64,000 nt of DNA from positions 17,254,001 through 17,318,000 of the forward strand of contig NC_073646.1 of assembly GCF_029407905.1 (NCBI RefSeq). The letters run 5' to 3'. Each line of letters starts with the position of its first letter. Within the stretch, counting starts at the first letter, position 1. The notes beneath the pieces were generated by a model. The model searched no databases, was not told the origin of the DNA, and worked only from the letters and a program-made list of their open reading frames with translations. Positions 43,660-54,545 of this stretch are shown here, one piece after another. The position numbers and the translations under genes were made by a program. Source of the DNA: Bubalus kerabau (taxonomy: Eukaryota > Chordata > Mammalia > Artiodactyla > Bovidae).

Positions 43660-44320
43660 CTAATTCATTGTTTTTTAATGGCTGCACAAAATTCCATGGT
43701 GTGGATGTCCTATAATTTATTCAGTCATTAACAAGCATGCTGTTGTGTCCCCTCTCTTCCAACTAACAACAATGCTGCAATAAATTATTTCTATAAATGT
43801 CCACATGCAGTATGGCTTTCTATTTTCTTTGAGATAGAGTCCCAGGAGAGATTGCAGGATCAAAGAGTGTATGTATTTTTTTTTAACTGTTTTTAATAGA
43901 ACAAAGCAAGAAAATAGGATTGTGGTTATCTGGAGAGTAGCTTGCCAGGGGATTCAACAGTAATGGTGATGATCCAATTCGGGCTCATGAATGCTTATTT
44001 TATCATTATTCTTTATAATTTGCATATATTTTATTTCCTTCATTATTTGATGCGTATCAAATATTGTATAACAATTTTAAGTAATCTGCATGTTTTAATT
44101 TGAATAAATGTGGCCAAAACAGCTGAAGGAACTCTAATCTTCACCAATATGAAAGAGTAACCCTTTTCCTGCTACCCCACTGGTAGGAGATGTAATTAGT
44201 CTTTCCCATTGTTTTTTCAGCCTGAGAGATGTATCTCATTGTTACCTTAATTTACAGTTCTCTGACTTATGCATCTGGGCATCTTTTCAGATGTTTGTCA
44301 TCTATTTGAATGGACATCGG
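43660..44320 (-). repeat. Old L1 pieces, antisense
   Basis: CAAAATTCCATGGTGTGGAT, CAACAATGCTGCAATAAATT and later GGCATCTTTTCAGATGTTTG are the reverse of common L1 3' phrases. The middle (about 43,900-44,080) reads like a different L1 3' end in the forward direction. Confidence 0.65.
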
Positions 44321-44640
44321 TTTGAATGGATAAAATGGCATTTTAAATGTTCTATAAACCCTTTCTAATTAAGTAAAAAGGGGAAGGCTGATACTCAGCC
44401 CTTTTAATCTCACCCCTCTGACAGATAAAGCTCAGAATTTTCAAACACCACAAACAAAAATAAATTAATCAACATGAATGGCTGCTCTCTCATCTAAATT
44501 CTAGATGCCATGGTGACATGAGCAACCTACAGGGGAATCCCAAACAACACCCAAGACCTCTGAAATACTAAACATGAATGTAATCTTCATATGGGAATTG
44601 GTGGGATTAACAGATCATGGTCATCATCAAGGTACAATGC
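44321..44640. other. Unassigned sequence
   Basis: Unique AT-rich noncoding DNA. Confidence 0.45.
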
Positions 44641-45352
44641 ATCGAATGATTATGTTCCCCCTTCCCTCCCCCAATTCATATGTTGAAATTAGAACTCTCA
44701 AGCTGATGGTATTTTAAGTGTGGCCTTTGGATGATATTTTATGTATGGTCTTTGGCTTCCCTGATAGCTCAGTTGGTAAAGAATCTGCCTGCAATGCAGG
44801 AGACCCCCATTCTATTCCTGGGTCAGGAAGATCTGCTGAAGAAGGGATAGGGTACCCACTCCGGTATTGTTGGGCTTCCCTTGTGGCTCAGCTGGTAAAG
44901 AATCCACCTGCAATGCAGGAGACCTGGGTTCAATCCCTGGGTCGGGAAGATCCCCTGGAGAAGGGAAAGGGCTACCCACTCCAGTATTCTGGCCTGGAGA
45001 ATTCCATGAACTGTATAGTCCATGGGGTTGCAAAGAGTCAGACTCGACTGAGCAACTTTCACTTCACTTTATAAGGTGATGAGGTCATGAAGGTAAAGCC
45101 CACATGAATGGGATTAGTGCCCTTATAAAAGAGACCCCAGAGAGTTCCTCCCTGTTCTATCATATGAGGACACAGAAAGCAGATGACTATCTGTGAACCA
45201 GAAAGACAGAATCTACTGGACAGACACCAGAATCTGCTGGTGCCTTGATCCTAGATGTCCCAGCCTCCAGAACTGCAAACAATAAATTTCTGTTGTTTAT
45301 AAGCTATCCAGCCTATGGTCATCTCCTACAGCAGCCTGAATGGATTAAGATA
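44641..45352 (+). repeat. MaLR-type LTR interrupted by SINEs
   Basis: CAATTCATATGTTGAAATTA, AATGGGATTAGTGCCCTTAT, ATATGAGGACACAGAAAGC and CAGCCTCCAGAACTGCAAAC, ending in AGCAGCCTGAATGGATTAAG, follow the MaLR LTR consensus. A Bov-tA pair splits it at 44,754-45,068. Confidence 0.82.
44754..45068 (+). mobile_element. Bov-tA partial plus full Bov-tA, head to tail
   Basis: The first head (GGCTTCCCTGATAGCTCAGT) breaks off after GGGTACCCACTCCGGTATTG. A complete second unit starts at about 44,872 (GGGCTTCCCTTGTGGCTCAG) and ends at CGACTGAGCAACTTTCAC. This mirrors the arrangement at 29,851-30,168. Confidence 0.9.
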
Positions 45353-45579
45353 GAAAAAAAGTGTGTCCTTTACTGAATGAAAAGCTACCTGGTCACCCTG
45401 TATGAGAGTTATAACCGCCCCTCCCAGATCCCCACCCATCTGGCTAGTCTCTTCCCACGTGTTTCTCCTTTTCCGTACAGACTTACCACAGGTCAGTGTT
45501 TTTACAAGAGCTCTCTACTCATCAGTCCACTTCTACAGCACATCATGTACATCTCTCCAGGGAACAGCCAGAGATCTCA
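45353..45579. other. Unassigned sequence
   Basis: Unique noncoding DNA. The overlapping frames here have no domain signature. Confidence 0.4.
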
Positions 45580-45910
45580 ATTGTTTTATGTATAATTCAT
45601 TTATTTTTGACTGCACTGGGTTTTCACTGCTGGGCATGGACATTCTCTAGTTGCAGCAAATGGGAGCTACTCTCCAGTTATGGTGCACAGGCTTTTCATT
45701 GCAGTGACCTCTCTTATTGCAGAGCACGGGCCCTAGAGCATGTGGGCTCAGAAGCTGCAGCTCGGGGGCTCTAGAATACAGGCTTAGTAGTTGTGGCACA
45801 TGGGCTTAGTTGCTCCTTGGCATGTGGGATCTTTCCAGATCAGGAATTGAACTCATGTCATTTGCACTGGCAGGTGGATTCTAAGCCACTGGACCACCAG
45901 GAAAGTCTCT
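45580..45910 (-). mobile_element. CHR-type SINE
   Basis: Plus strand shows the reversed tail (ATTTATTTTTGACTGCACTG), body (GACATTCTCTAGTTGCAGC, TTAGTTGCTCCTTGGCATGT) and head (GGACCACCAGGAAAGTC). Confidence 0.87.
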
Positions 45911-46271
45911 CATTTGTTTTTAATAGCTATACAACATCTCATAGTTTAGATGTACCAATCATCTGTTAGTGATAGACATTCAGGTGTCTCCAATTTGCTT
46001 TCCTTTACTATTTTTGTTTTGTTTTACTTCACTTTTTTTACCATATATATATCCATTGTTACAAACAACACTGTAATAAATTTTCTCGTGTTTGTGTCTT
46101 TTTGTAATTCTAGGTCAGATTCCTCTTGGCTTCACACACATATACTTAAATTTGTCACCATAACCACTCCAGCGCCAGATGTTATTAAGTATTGTTGCTC
46201 TGCTGTTTGTTTGACAAAATCTGAGGGTTTGAGAGTGAGAAGAGAAATTCATTGCAGTCTCATTCTTTAGC
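45911..46271 (-). repeat. Old L1 antisense relic, then unassigned
   Basis: TTTAATAGCTATACAACATC, AGATGTACCAATCATCTG and ACAAACAACACTGTAATAAA are reversed L1 phrases up to about 46,085. The remainder to 46,271 is unassigned. Confidence 0.55.
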
Positions 46272-46968
46272 TGTGGCTTAAAACTCAACATTCAAAAAAC
46301 AAAGATCATGGCATCCAATCCCATCACTTTATGGCAAATAGATGGGGAAACAATAGAAAAGTGACAGACTTTATTTTCTTGGGCTCCAAAATCACTGTGA
46401 ACAGTGATTATAGCCATGAAATTAAAAGATGCTTGCTCCTTGGAAGAAAAGCTATGACAAACCTAGACAGTGTATTAAAAACCAGAGACATTAATATGCT
46501 AACAAAGGTCCATCTAGTCAAAGCTAAATTTTTTCCAGTAGTCATGTATGGATGTGAGAATTAGACCATAAAGAAGGCTGAGTGCTGAAGAATTGATGCT
46601 TTTGAACTGAGGTATTGGAAAAGACTCTTGAGAGTCCCTTGGACCACAAGGAGTTCAAACCAGTCAATCCTAAAGAAAATCAACCCTGAATATTCATTGG
46701 AAGAACTGATGCTGAAGCTGAAGCTCCAACACTTTGGCCACCTCATGTGAAGAGCCAACTCATTGGAAGAGACCCTGATGCTGGGAAAGATTGAAGGCAG
46801 GAGGGGAAGGGGACGACAGAGGACAAGATGGTTGGATGGCATCACCAACTCAATGGACATGAGTTTGAGCAAGCTCCAGGTGTTGGTGATGGCTAGGGGA
46901 GCCTGGTGTGCTGCAGTCCATGGGGTTGCAAAGAGTTGGACACCACCGAGCGACTGAACAACAACAAC
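46272..46968 (+). mobile_element. BovB LINE 3' third
   Basis: Forward BovB from AAAACTCAACATTCAAAAAA (end of RT) to the ACTGAACAACAACAACA tail. The frames 46331-46564 and 46763-46957 are C-terminal relics (VVMYGCEN; WLDGITNSMDMSL). Confidence 0.9.
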
Positions 46969-47225
46969 ATAGAAATCATCTATAGTTTTATCACTAGAAT
47001 TTAATTTTTATAGTTTCTCAGTCCTTTTGATTGGCTGATTCATTTGCCTTTTTTCCTCCTGGAATTTAACTATTATTACATACTAATGATAGCTAATATA
47101 GATTAAAAGTTACACTAATTTTTTTTTAATTTCCAATTATTTTTGAACAATTGATTCCTTGTTACTATTTGAAAGCAAAAAGTTGAATCTGATATAGTTC
47201 CTGCCTGCAGTTAACTTACAGTCTT
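46969..47225. other. Unassigned AT-rich DNA
   Basis: No feature recognised. Confidence 0.45.
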
Positions 47226-47455
47226 ACTGGAGCATCAGTGGTGCAGTGGTAAAGAATCTGCCTGCCAAAGCAGGAGATGTAAGAGATGTGGGTTTGATCC
47301 CTGGGTTGGGAAGCTCCCCTGGAGTTAGAAATGGCAACTCACTCCAGTATTCTTGCCTGGAGAATCTCATGGACAGAGGAGACTGGTGGGCTACAGAGTT
47401 GCAAAGGGTCAGACACGACCGAGCAACTGAGTGTACACACACACACACACAGACA
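47226..47455 (+). mobile_element. Bov-tA SINE ending in an (AC)n microsatellite
   Basis: A worn head (AGCATCAGTGGTGCAGTGG) and Bov-A body to CACGACCGAGCAACTGAG. The tail has grown into (AC)n at about 47,435-47,452. Confidence 0.88.
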
Positions 47456-47844
47456 CATGACATATACAAATAAATACAATTAATAAAATGTAAATGCCAC
47501 AGTGTAAGTATAAACACAGCACTCACTGGATTCAGAGATGGTACAGGAAGATCGGAAGGCAACACAAAGGAAATGACACTGGAGTCAAGCCTTGAGGTGC
47601 TGGTCCAATTTTTGTATTTGAAAATCGGTGGAAGGAAAAGCACTTAAGGAGAACAAGGAACAAAGTGTCTTTCCTTTCCGAGTCCTTGGCCAGGAATACA
47701 AACAAGTAACAGTGAATTGCAAATATGCATTGACTACCGGTGACTGCTGGTGAAATGCATGCATGGCAGTACACACATGATGAATGCATTATCCACGTCT
47801 GCATTACGTGAGATCTCCATCCCTTCATAATAACAGGAAGCTAA
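47456..47844. other. Unassigned sequence
   Basis: No repeat or gene recognised. Confidence 0.45.
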
Positions 47845-47854
47845 GGCACTGCAC

Positions 47855-48190
47855 TGGAGAAGGAAATGGCACTACTCCAGTACTGTTGCCTGGAAAATCC
47901 CATGGACAGAGGAGCCTAGTAGGCTACAGTCCATGGGGTCACAAAGAGTCGGACACAACTGAGCGACTTCCCTTTCTTTCTGGTAGCTTAGCTGGTAAAG
48001 AATCTGCCTGCAAAGCAGGGGACCCTGGTTCAATCAATTCCTGCGTTGGAAAGATCCCCTGGAGGAGGGCATGGCAACCCACTCCAGTATTCTTGCCTGG
48101 AGAATCCTCATGGACAGAGAAGCCTGGTGGGCTGCAGTCCACAGGATCACAAAGAGTCAGACACGACTGAGTGATTAAGCAAGCAAGCCA
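47855..48190 (+). mobile_element. Composite SINE: Bov-A unit fused to a Bov-tA
   Basis: A Bov-A body (GGAGAAGGAAATGGCACTAC to CTGAGCGACTTCCC) is followed without a break by a tRNA head (TGGTAGCTTAGCTGGTAAAG) and a second Bov-A body. The exact 10-bp duplication GGCACTGCAC at 47845-47854 and 48191-48200 encloses the whole 336 bp. Confidence 0.9.
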
Positions 48191-48200
48191 GGCACTGCAC

Positions 48201-48439
48201 ACCTTCTCGATCTAGCTATGTGACAGCATTATATGGAAGTAAATTCAGTGGCAATGCTGAAAGAAAAAGGAAAAGCTAAAATGTGTTCCGATAAACTTCA
48301 TGCATTCAACAAATAACCAATATTCTAGTTACAGGAGATAAAATGGAGGAAAGACAGCAAGCCGAAGGTGAGGCTTATGTCTAATGGGGAACAGGGGAAA
48401 GTTTAAAGAACAATAAAAACAGTCTATCACCACCTGCCA
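48201..48439. other. Unassigned sequence
   Basis: No feature recognised. Confidence 0.4.
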
Positions 48440-49135
48440 GGCTTCTTTTCTCAATACCATTCATTCTCCTACAAAAGGAACCAAGGGTCCCAGGAGAAAT
48501 GGCTGATTCTAGGACTGGAAAATACAAAAGAAGCCTGGAGTATCTCATAGAGTAGAAAAGTAAGGAAGTGCTCCCCCAAAAAAGGAGAGGGTGTGTCAGA
48601 GGAACACAGGAGTGAATCTGAAAGAGCTCCCAGTGGTCAAAGCTGGAACAATTTGAGCAAAGAATAAATAGCACAGTATTGGATTCTAACCCAAAGTATA
48701 CAGAAAATATGTATGAGTTCATACTTGTGTGACTGAATGGTTGCATAAATAAATGTATTGGAGGAAAAGCAACAAACCCTCTGTATAGAAAAATTCCAAA
48801 TTATATCTATAGATCCCTATCACCACCAATTCCACTCCCTTTGGGTGTGGGCCACTTAGTAACTGACTTCTAACAAATAGGGAAAACAGCTTGAGTATAA
48901 AAAGGAAAGTAGTAACCTTACCGTAGAGAGGTTTGGCAGACACGACCGTCACTTCATGATCAAAGTCAGCATCACAATTGATGAGTCGTGTTGATAGCAT
49001 GTACCTCTGTGCTGTTCTTCCCCTGCCCACAAAATTCCCCAGCTGGCATCGTGAGCGAAAAAAAGCTTCCAACAAACCCAGTTGAGATACATCTGACAAA
49101 CTTCTGACCAGTCATCCTCAAAACCATTAAGGGGA
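48440..49135 (+). repeat. Old LINE 3' UTR (L1M-type), forward
   Basis: CAGGAGAAATGGCTGATTCT, GAGCTCCCAGTGGTCAAAGC, GTTGATAGCATGTACCTCTG and ACCCAGTTGAGATACATCTG follow in the expected order. The same family appears antisense at 53,125-55,090 and split at 31,556/38,631. Confidence 0.72.
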
Positions 49136-49455
49136 AAGTGGGGTGGGAGGTACTGGGAGGTTGGGATTGACACATATAAACAGTTCATACTATGTATAAA
49201 ATAGATAACACAAGAGAATATACTGTATAGCCCAGGAAACAAACAGTTCATACTATGTATAAAATAGATAACACCTGAGAATATACTGTATAGCCCAGGA
49301 AACTCTACTTGATTCACTATGGTGGCCTGAGTGGGAAGGAAATCCAAAAAAGGGGGGTATATGAATATGTATGGCTGATTCACCTTCCTGTACCATAGAA
49401 ACTAACACAACCTTGTAAAGCAACTATAACCCAATAAAAATTAATTTTAAAAAAC
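49136..49455 (+). repeat. L1 3' end with an internal 63-bp duplication
   Basis: A cetartiodactyl L1 3' UTR (GGTTGGGATTGACACATATA to ACTATAACCCAATAAAAATT). A 63-bp segment starting AAACAGTTCATACTATG occurs twice in tandem, at 49,178-49,240 and 49,241-49,303. Confidence 0.85.
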
Positions 49456-49515
49456 ATCAAGTTCATAAAAACAAAGGCAAGACCAGCAGAAACTAAGAAG
49501 ACTTGAAGTTTAGGG

Positions 49516-49676
49516 ACTTCCCTGGTGGTCCAGTGGTTAAGAAGCCGCCTGCCAATGCAGGGAACACAAGTTCAAATCCTGGTCCCGAAAGACTCCACAC
49601 GCTTAGAGGCAACTAAGCCTGTGGGCCACAACTACTGAGCCCTCAAGCTCTAGAGCCCATGCTCCACAACAAGAGA
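49516..49676 (+). mobile_element. CHR-type SINE, left half
   Basis: Head GGACTTCCCTGGTGGTCCAG and body to GCTCCACAACAAGAGA, where an L1 begins. The right half follows at about 51,199. Confidence 0.9.
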
Positions 49677-51198
49677 TGTCATCACCTTGTTTATATTATA
49701 GTTTCCTCATTGCTCAAAAGTTAAGTTTAATTAGATGCCATTTGTTTATTTTTGTTTTTATTTCCATTATTCTAGGAGATGGGTCGTAGAGGATCTTGCT
49801 GTGATTTATATCAGAGTGTCCTGCCTATGTTTTCCTCTAAGAGTTTTATAATTTCTGGTCTTACATTTAGGTCTTTAATTCATTTTGAGTTTACTTTTGT
49901 GTTCGGTGTTAGGAAGTGTCCTAATTTCATTCTTTTAGACGTAGCTGACCAGTTTTCCCAGCACCACTTATTGAAGAGACTGTCTTTTCTCCATTGTATA
50001 TTTTTGCCTCCTTTGTCAAAGATAATAAGGTGCCCATAGGAGGGTGGATTTATTTCCAGCCTTTCTAGCTTGTTCCATTGGTCCATATTTCTGTTTTTCT
50101 GACAATACCATACTAAGGTGAAAAAACTACCCTCAGAATGGGAGAAAATAATAGCAAATGAAACAACTGGCAATGAATTAATCTCCAAAATACACAAGCA
50201 GTTCATGCAGTTCAATACCAGAAAAGCAAACAATCCAATCAAAAAGTGGGCAGAAGACCTAAACAGACATTTCTCCAAAGAAAACATACAGATGGCTAAT
50301 AAACTCATGAGAAGACACTCAACATTGCTCATTCTTAGAGAAATGCAAATCAAAATTACAATGAGGTATTACCTCACACTGGTCAGAATGGCCATCATCA
50401 AAAATCTATAAACAACAAATTCTGTAGAGGGTATGGAGAAAAGGGAACCCTCTTGCACTGTTGGTGGGAATGCAAATTGATACAGCCACAATGGAGAACA
50501 GTATAGAGATTCCTTTCAAAAAACTAAGACTAAAACTACCATATGACCAAACAATCCCATTACTGGGCATATACCCTGAAAAAAACATAATTGAGAAGGA
50601 CACATGCACACCAATGTTCATCACAGCACTATTTACAATAGCTAAGACATGGAAGCAACCTAGGTGTCCATCGACAGTTTAATGGACAAAGAAGATGTGG
50701 TCCATATATAGAATGGAATAATACTCAGCCATAAAAATGGAACACGTTTGAGTCAGTTCTAATGAGGTGGATGAACCTGGAGCCTATATACAAAGTGAAG
50801 TAAGTCAGAAATAGAAAGAAAAATATCATATATTAACACATATATAGAGAATCTAGAGAGATAGTACTGACCATCCTATGTGCAGGGCAGCAAAGGAGAC
50901 ACAGATATAAAGAACAGACTTTTGAACACAGTGGAGGAATGAGAGGGTGGGATGATTTGAGAGAATAGCATAGAAACACATACACTACCATATGTAAAAT
51001 AGATAGCCAGCAGGAATTTGCTGCATGATGCAGCGATCCCAAATCCAGTGCTCTGTGAAAAACTAGAGAGTTGGGAAGGGGTGGAAGGTGGGAGGGAGCT
51101 TCAAGAGGGAGGGGACATATGTATGCCTATGGCTGGTTCATTGGTATATGGCAGAGACCAACACAAGGTTGTGAAGTAATTATCCTCCAATTTAAAAA
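49677..51198. mobile_element. Ruminant L1 with 5' inversion
   Basis: 49,677-50,112 is L1 ORF2 in reverse orientation (GTTTATTTTTGTTTTTATTT; reverse of YCQKNRNMDQWNK). 50,115-51,198 is the following part of ORF2 and the 3' UTR in forward orientation. The outer end of the inverted part finishes with AAGGTGATGACA and the forward part starts with AAGGTGAAAAAAC, so the pieces are contiguous in L1 with only a few shared bases at the switch. AAGAGA at both ends is the likely duplication. Confidence 0.9.
49880..50682. pseudogene. L1 ORF2p C-terminal pseudogene, split by inversion
   Basis: Minus-strand frame 49880-50353 carries ORF2p text (NPPSYGHLIIFDKGGKNIQW) up to the junction and then runs on into antisense noise. 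The forward frames 50118-50411 (HFSKENIQMANKLMRR) and 50461-50682 (LPYDQTIPLLGIYPEK) give the C-terminal part. They can never be read together because the strands differ. Confidence 0.8.
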
Positions 51199-51330
51199 AG
51201 AGAGAGAGAACCCACCAGAACAAGAAGACTATGCACCACAGCTGGAGAGTAGCCCCTGCTCACTGCAACTAGAGTAAGCTCCTGTGCAGCAGCAAAGACC
51301 CAGAGCAGCCATAAATAAACAACAACAAAA
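51199..51330 (+). mobile_element. CHR-type SINE, right half
   Basis: GAGAGTAGCCCCTGCTCACT and AGCAAAGACCCAGAGCAGCC plus an AT-rich tail complete the SINE that began at 49,516. Confidence 0.85.
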
Positions 51331-51334
51331 GGGT

Positions 51335-51590
51335 AACTGTGTGAAGCAACAGAGGGGTTAACTCACCCAATTGTGGCCAACATTTCACAGTGCATATGTG
51401 TATCAAATCATCACATCCTACACCTTCAACTTACACAATTGTTACATGGCAATTATATCCCAATGAATCTGAAAAAAATAAAAATAGATGCCATGTGGTA
51501 TCCTGCATGAGATCCTGGAATAGAAAAAGAACACTGGTGATAAAAACTAGGGCAATCCAGGTAAGATCTGAAGTTTCACTTCCAAAACAT
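51335..51590 (+). repeat. Old L1 3' ends, two pieces
   Basis: 51,335-51,482 (ATATGTGTATCAAATCATCA, CAATTATATCCCAATGAATC) is an L1 3' end. 51,483-51,590 (GAGATCCTGGAATAGAAAAA) matches the LINE 3' UTR family noted at 48,440. Confidence 0.65.
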
Positions 51591-51604
51591 AAAAATAAAG
51601 TTAG

Positions 51605-51665
51605 TCTCTTACATCTCCTGCATTGGTAGGCAGATTCTTTACCACCAAGCCACCCAGGAAGCACC
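51605..51665 (-). mobile_element. Mini-SINE: tRNA-like head only
   Basis: Just 61 bp of the Bov-tA head (CTCCTGCATTGGTAGGCAGA, ACCAAGCCACCCAGGAAGC). Its duplications are AAAATAAAGTTAG (51592-51604) and AAAATAAAAGTTAG (51666-51679). Confidence 0.85.
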
Positions 51666-51679
51666 AAAATAAAAGTTAG

Positions 51680-52029
51680 ATTAAGGGCTATTGGATATTG
51701 CTAAGTTGGATAAGTCTGTAGTATTTACTTCCTTACTCCCAATATCATAATGCCTGGTATATACTAAAACAATGCCTGCCTTGAAAAATATATATCGTGA
51801 GTGAATGAATAAGCCACAGAATTAGAAATGCCATAATTTAGTCTACCATTCCCATTAACAGACTTTCAGATGGTCTCCAACTCAGACTGGTTTTCTTGCA
51901 ATTGCCTCCTAGTGCTGTTATACATGGCATATTTTTAGCTACTGAAGCATATCCTTTTGTACTAATCCCTTTGTTCCCAAGGTATGGATTCCTCAAGGTG
52001 AAACCTCTGTTACCGCTTAAGTGTGTATG
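51680..52029. repeat. L2-like snippet in otherwise unassigned DNA
   Basis: About 51,745-51,815 (AATGCCTGGTATATACTAAA, GTGAGTGAATGAATAAG) is L2-like. The rest is unassigned. Confidence 0.45.
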
Positions 52030-52212
52030 TATGTGATCAGTCACTCGGTCATGTCCAACTCTTTGCGACCCTATGGATTGTAGTCTGCCAGGCTCCTCCA
52101 TCTATGGAATTTTTCCAGGAAAGAATACTGGCGTGGGTTGCCGTTTCCTACTGCAGGGGATCTCTAATCAGAAGGCAGATTCTTTACCACTAGTGCCACA
52201 TGGGAAGCCCGT
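52030..52212 (-). mobile_element. Bov-tA SINE
   Basis: Plus strand gives the reversed Bov-A body (CAGTCACTCGGTCATGTCC to GCGTGGGTTGCCGTTTCC) and a head ending GTGCCACATGGGAAGCCC. Confidence 0.9.
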
Positions 52213-53124
52213 GTCAGAGTCACACCTAGGCCCCCTTTCTTAAAAATGTTAACAGGAAGTCTTTCTTTAAAGATTGTGATGGCTTACTGTCATATCAGCA
52301 GTGCATAAAACTTTCTTATTTCTCTCTGCACTCTAATAATTTCAACTTCAATATATCAATAATTTCAATTTTATTAAATTTCAAATTTTAATGATTTAAA
52401 TTTTAATATTTTCCAATTTGATGAATGAATGTCATCATCAAATTAAACTTCTAAATATTAAAAATATTAAAACACTGACACAGTTGCACCAGTTTTAGAC
52501 TTTTTCTTGGTCACTTCCATGTCCTGCATTGTGAATTGCCTGTTGATCTCTTTTGGCCCAGTTTCCTATTGGGGTGCTTTTATTTTGAGTTCGTGCTGTT
52601 AAGTCAACTTGTAGTGTCTATGGGTGTTAGGGAGAGTAACTCTTTGTCGTGCATTTCAAATATGTTATTACTTATAGTTCACTCCATCTTACGTTGCAGA
52701 CTTTTTATTAAAGTGTGGTCAAATCTGTCAGCTTTTTCTTTTGAGGTTTCTGAGGTTCCCATCTTGCTGACAGAAATTGACTTTCAATTCTAAGACTAGC
52801 CTTCCCTTCTCAGGGAGTTCCCTTTAGCAAGTCCTGGAGGCCATGAGCCTGTATATTCACCATCAGTCATTTCAGAACACATCTTCCCAGTGGGTCTGTT
52901 CATTTCTCTGTCCAGATGGACTAGAAGGCATAGCCTTTGGACACAGTTTGTTCATCAACCAAGGATGCCAACGCCTTTTACCACGAAAATCTGAAAAAGT
53001 GACAGCCGCCAGGGCTGCTGTTAGCACAGGAAGAGACGGCTGCCAAGGAAGTCTGAAAGTGAACACAAAGCCCTTGCTGAGGCAGGAACCACACAGGTGC
53101 ACCTTTCCCTCGACTTCTAATATT
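52213..53124. other. Unassigned noncoding DNA
   Basis: No repeat is recognised. AT-rich at 52,310-52,480. Frames of 85-101 codons on both strands have no domain or codon signal. Confidence 0.45.
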
Positions 53125-53234
53125 TTACAATAGCGAATGTACGGAAAAGTTGTGAGAATGATACAACAAAAGACCATACATCGATGATTTAGATTTGACT
53201 GTTAACATTTTGGCACTTTTAAAAAATTAGTTTT

Positions 53235-53690
53235 GGACTTCCCTGGAGGTACAGTGGATAAGAATCTGCCTGATAGAGAGGAGGGAGAGGGGTTCGGGAT
53301 GGGGAACATGTGTATACCTGTGGTGGATTCATGTTGATGTATGGCAAAACCAATACAATATTGTAAAGTAATTAACCTCCAATTAAAATAAATAAATTTA
53401 TTTAAAAAAAAAAGAATCTGCCTGACAATGCAGGAGACATGGGTTCAATCCCTGGTCGGGGAAGATTCCACATGGGGCAAAGCAACTAAGCCGGTATGCC
53501 ACCACTGCTGAAGCCTGACTGTTGTAACTACTGAAGCTCAAGCGCCTAGAGCCTGTGCTCTGGAACAAAAGCAGCCACCACGATGAGAAGCCCACACAGA
53601 GTAGCCCCCAACCTCCACAGCTAGAGAAAGCCCGCACACAGCAATGAAGACCCAGCACAGCCATAAATAAATCAAAAAACAAAAATCACT
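53235..53690 (+). mobile_element. CHR-type SINE interrupted by an L1 stub
   Basis: Head GGACTTCCCTGGAGGTACAG breaks at 53,273. It resumes after an L1 stub at 53,412 with AAGAATCTGCCTGACAATGC and continues to an A-rich tail near 53,690. Confidence 0.9.
53274..53411 (+). mobile_element. 138-bp stub of the young L1 3' end
   Basis: Only the last part of the L1 3' UTR plus poly(A) (GGTTCGGGATGGGGAACATG to AATTTATTTAAAAAAAAAA), flanked by the exact 14-bp duplication AAGAATCTGCCTGA (53260-53273 and 53412-53425). Confidence 0.95.
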
Positions 53691-54545
53691 CTCTTCACAC
53701 ACACATAAATAAATATACACGCATAGATCTATATTGCACTAAACCAATTGAAAGCAAGTTGCAGATACTTCAATCCTAAAAACTTGTCATGTATATCCTA
53801 AGAGCAAGAACACTGTGCTATAAAATTATAGTACAGTTATCACACTCTGGAGAATTACTATCAGTAAAATACAGTTGACTAACAATCAGTTCATATCCAC
53901 ATTTTCCCGTTATCTCTATAATGTTCTTCGAAACTGGATTATTTTCTTTTTGGTGCAGGACCCTATCAAAGGTCACGTATCACATTTCATTGTCTTTCCT
54001 TTTCATTCTTCTTTAATCTAGAACAGTTCCCAAACATGTTTGTTTGCTTTCATGGCATGTATATTTTTTTAAAGTTCAGGTCAGTTGTTTTGCACGATGT
54101 CTCTCAATTTGGATTTCTTGGATTTTCTTCTCCTGGATATATTTTTGGCAAGAATACTGCATAAGCATGGCTGTGACCAGCTCAGTGTCTGTATCCCAGG
54201 AGGTGAATGATGTAGGTTTGATTACTCAGCTAAGGTGATCCCTGCATATTTCTCCATTCTAAAGGTACCTTTATCATAAATTAATAAATGATCTGTAGGT
54301 AGATATTTTGAGGCTTATGCCACACTCTTCCCAACAATATTTCTTCTAATGGTTTCAGCCTAGCCTGTTGATTCTTTCATGAACTGAGTACTTCACTGTG
54401 GTTACAAAATGTGAGCTTCTAAGTCTAACCTTCCTTCTAGCGTTATTAGTTGACATTCTTCAGCACTTTCTCTTCTCCCTCTGTCTTTTTTCTATCTTAA
54501 TATCAGTATGGACCCATGGGCTCTCCTTTAATCCTGTTATAATTG

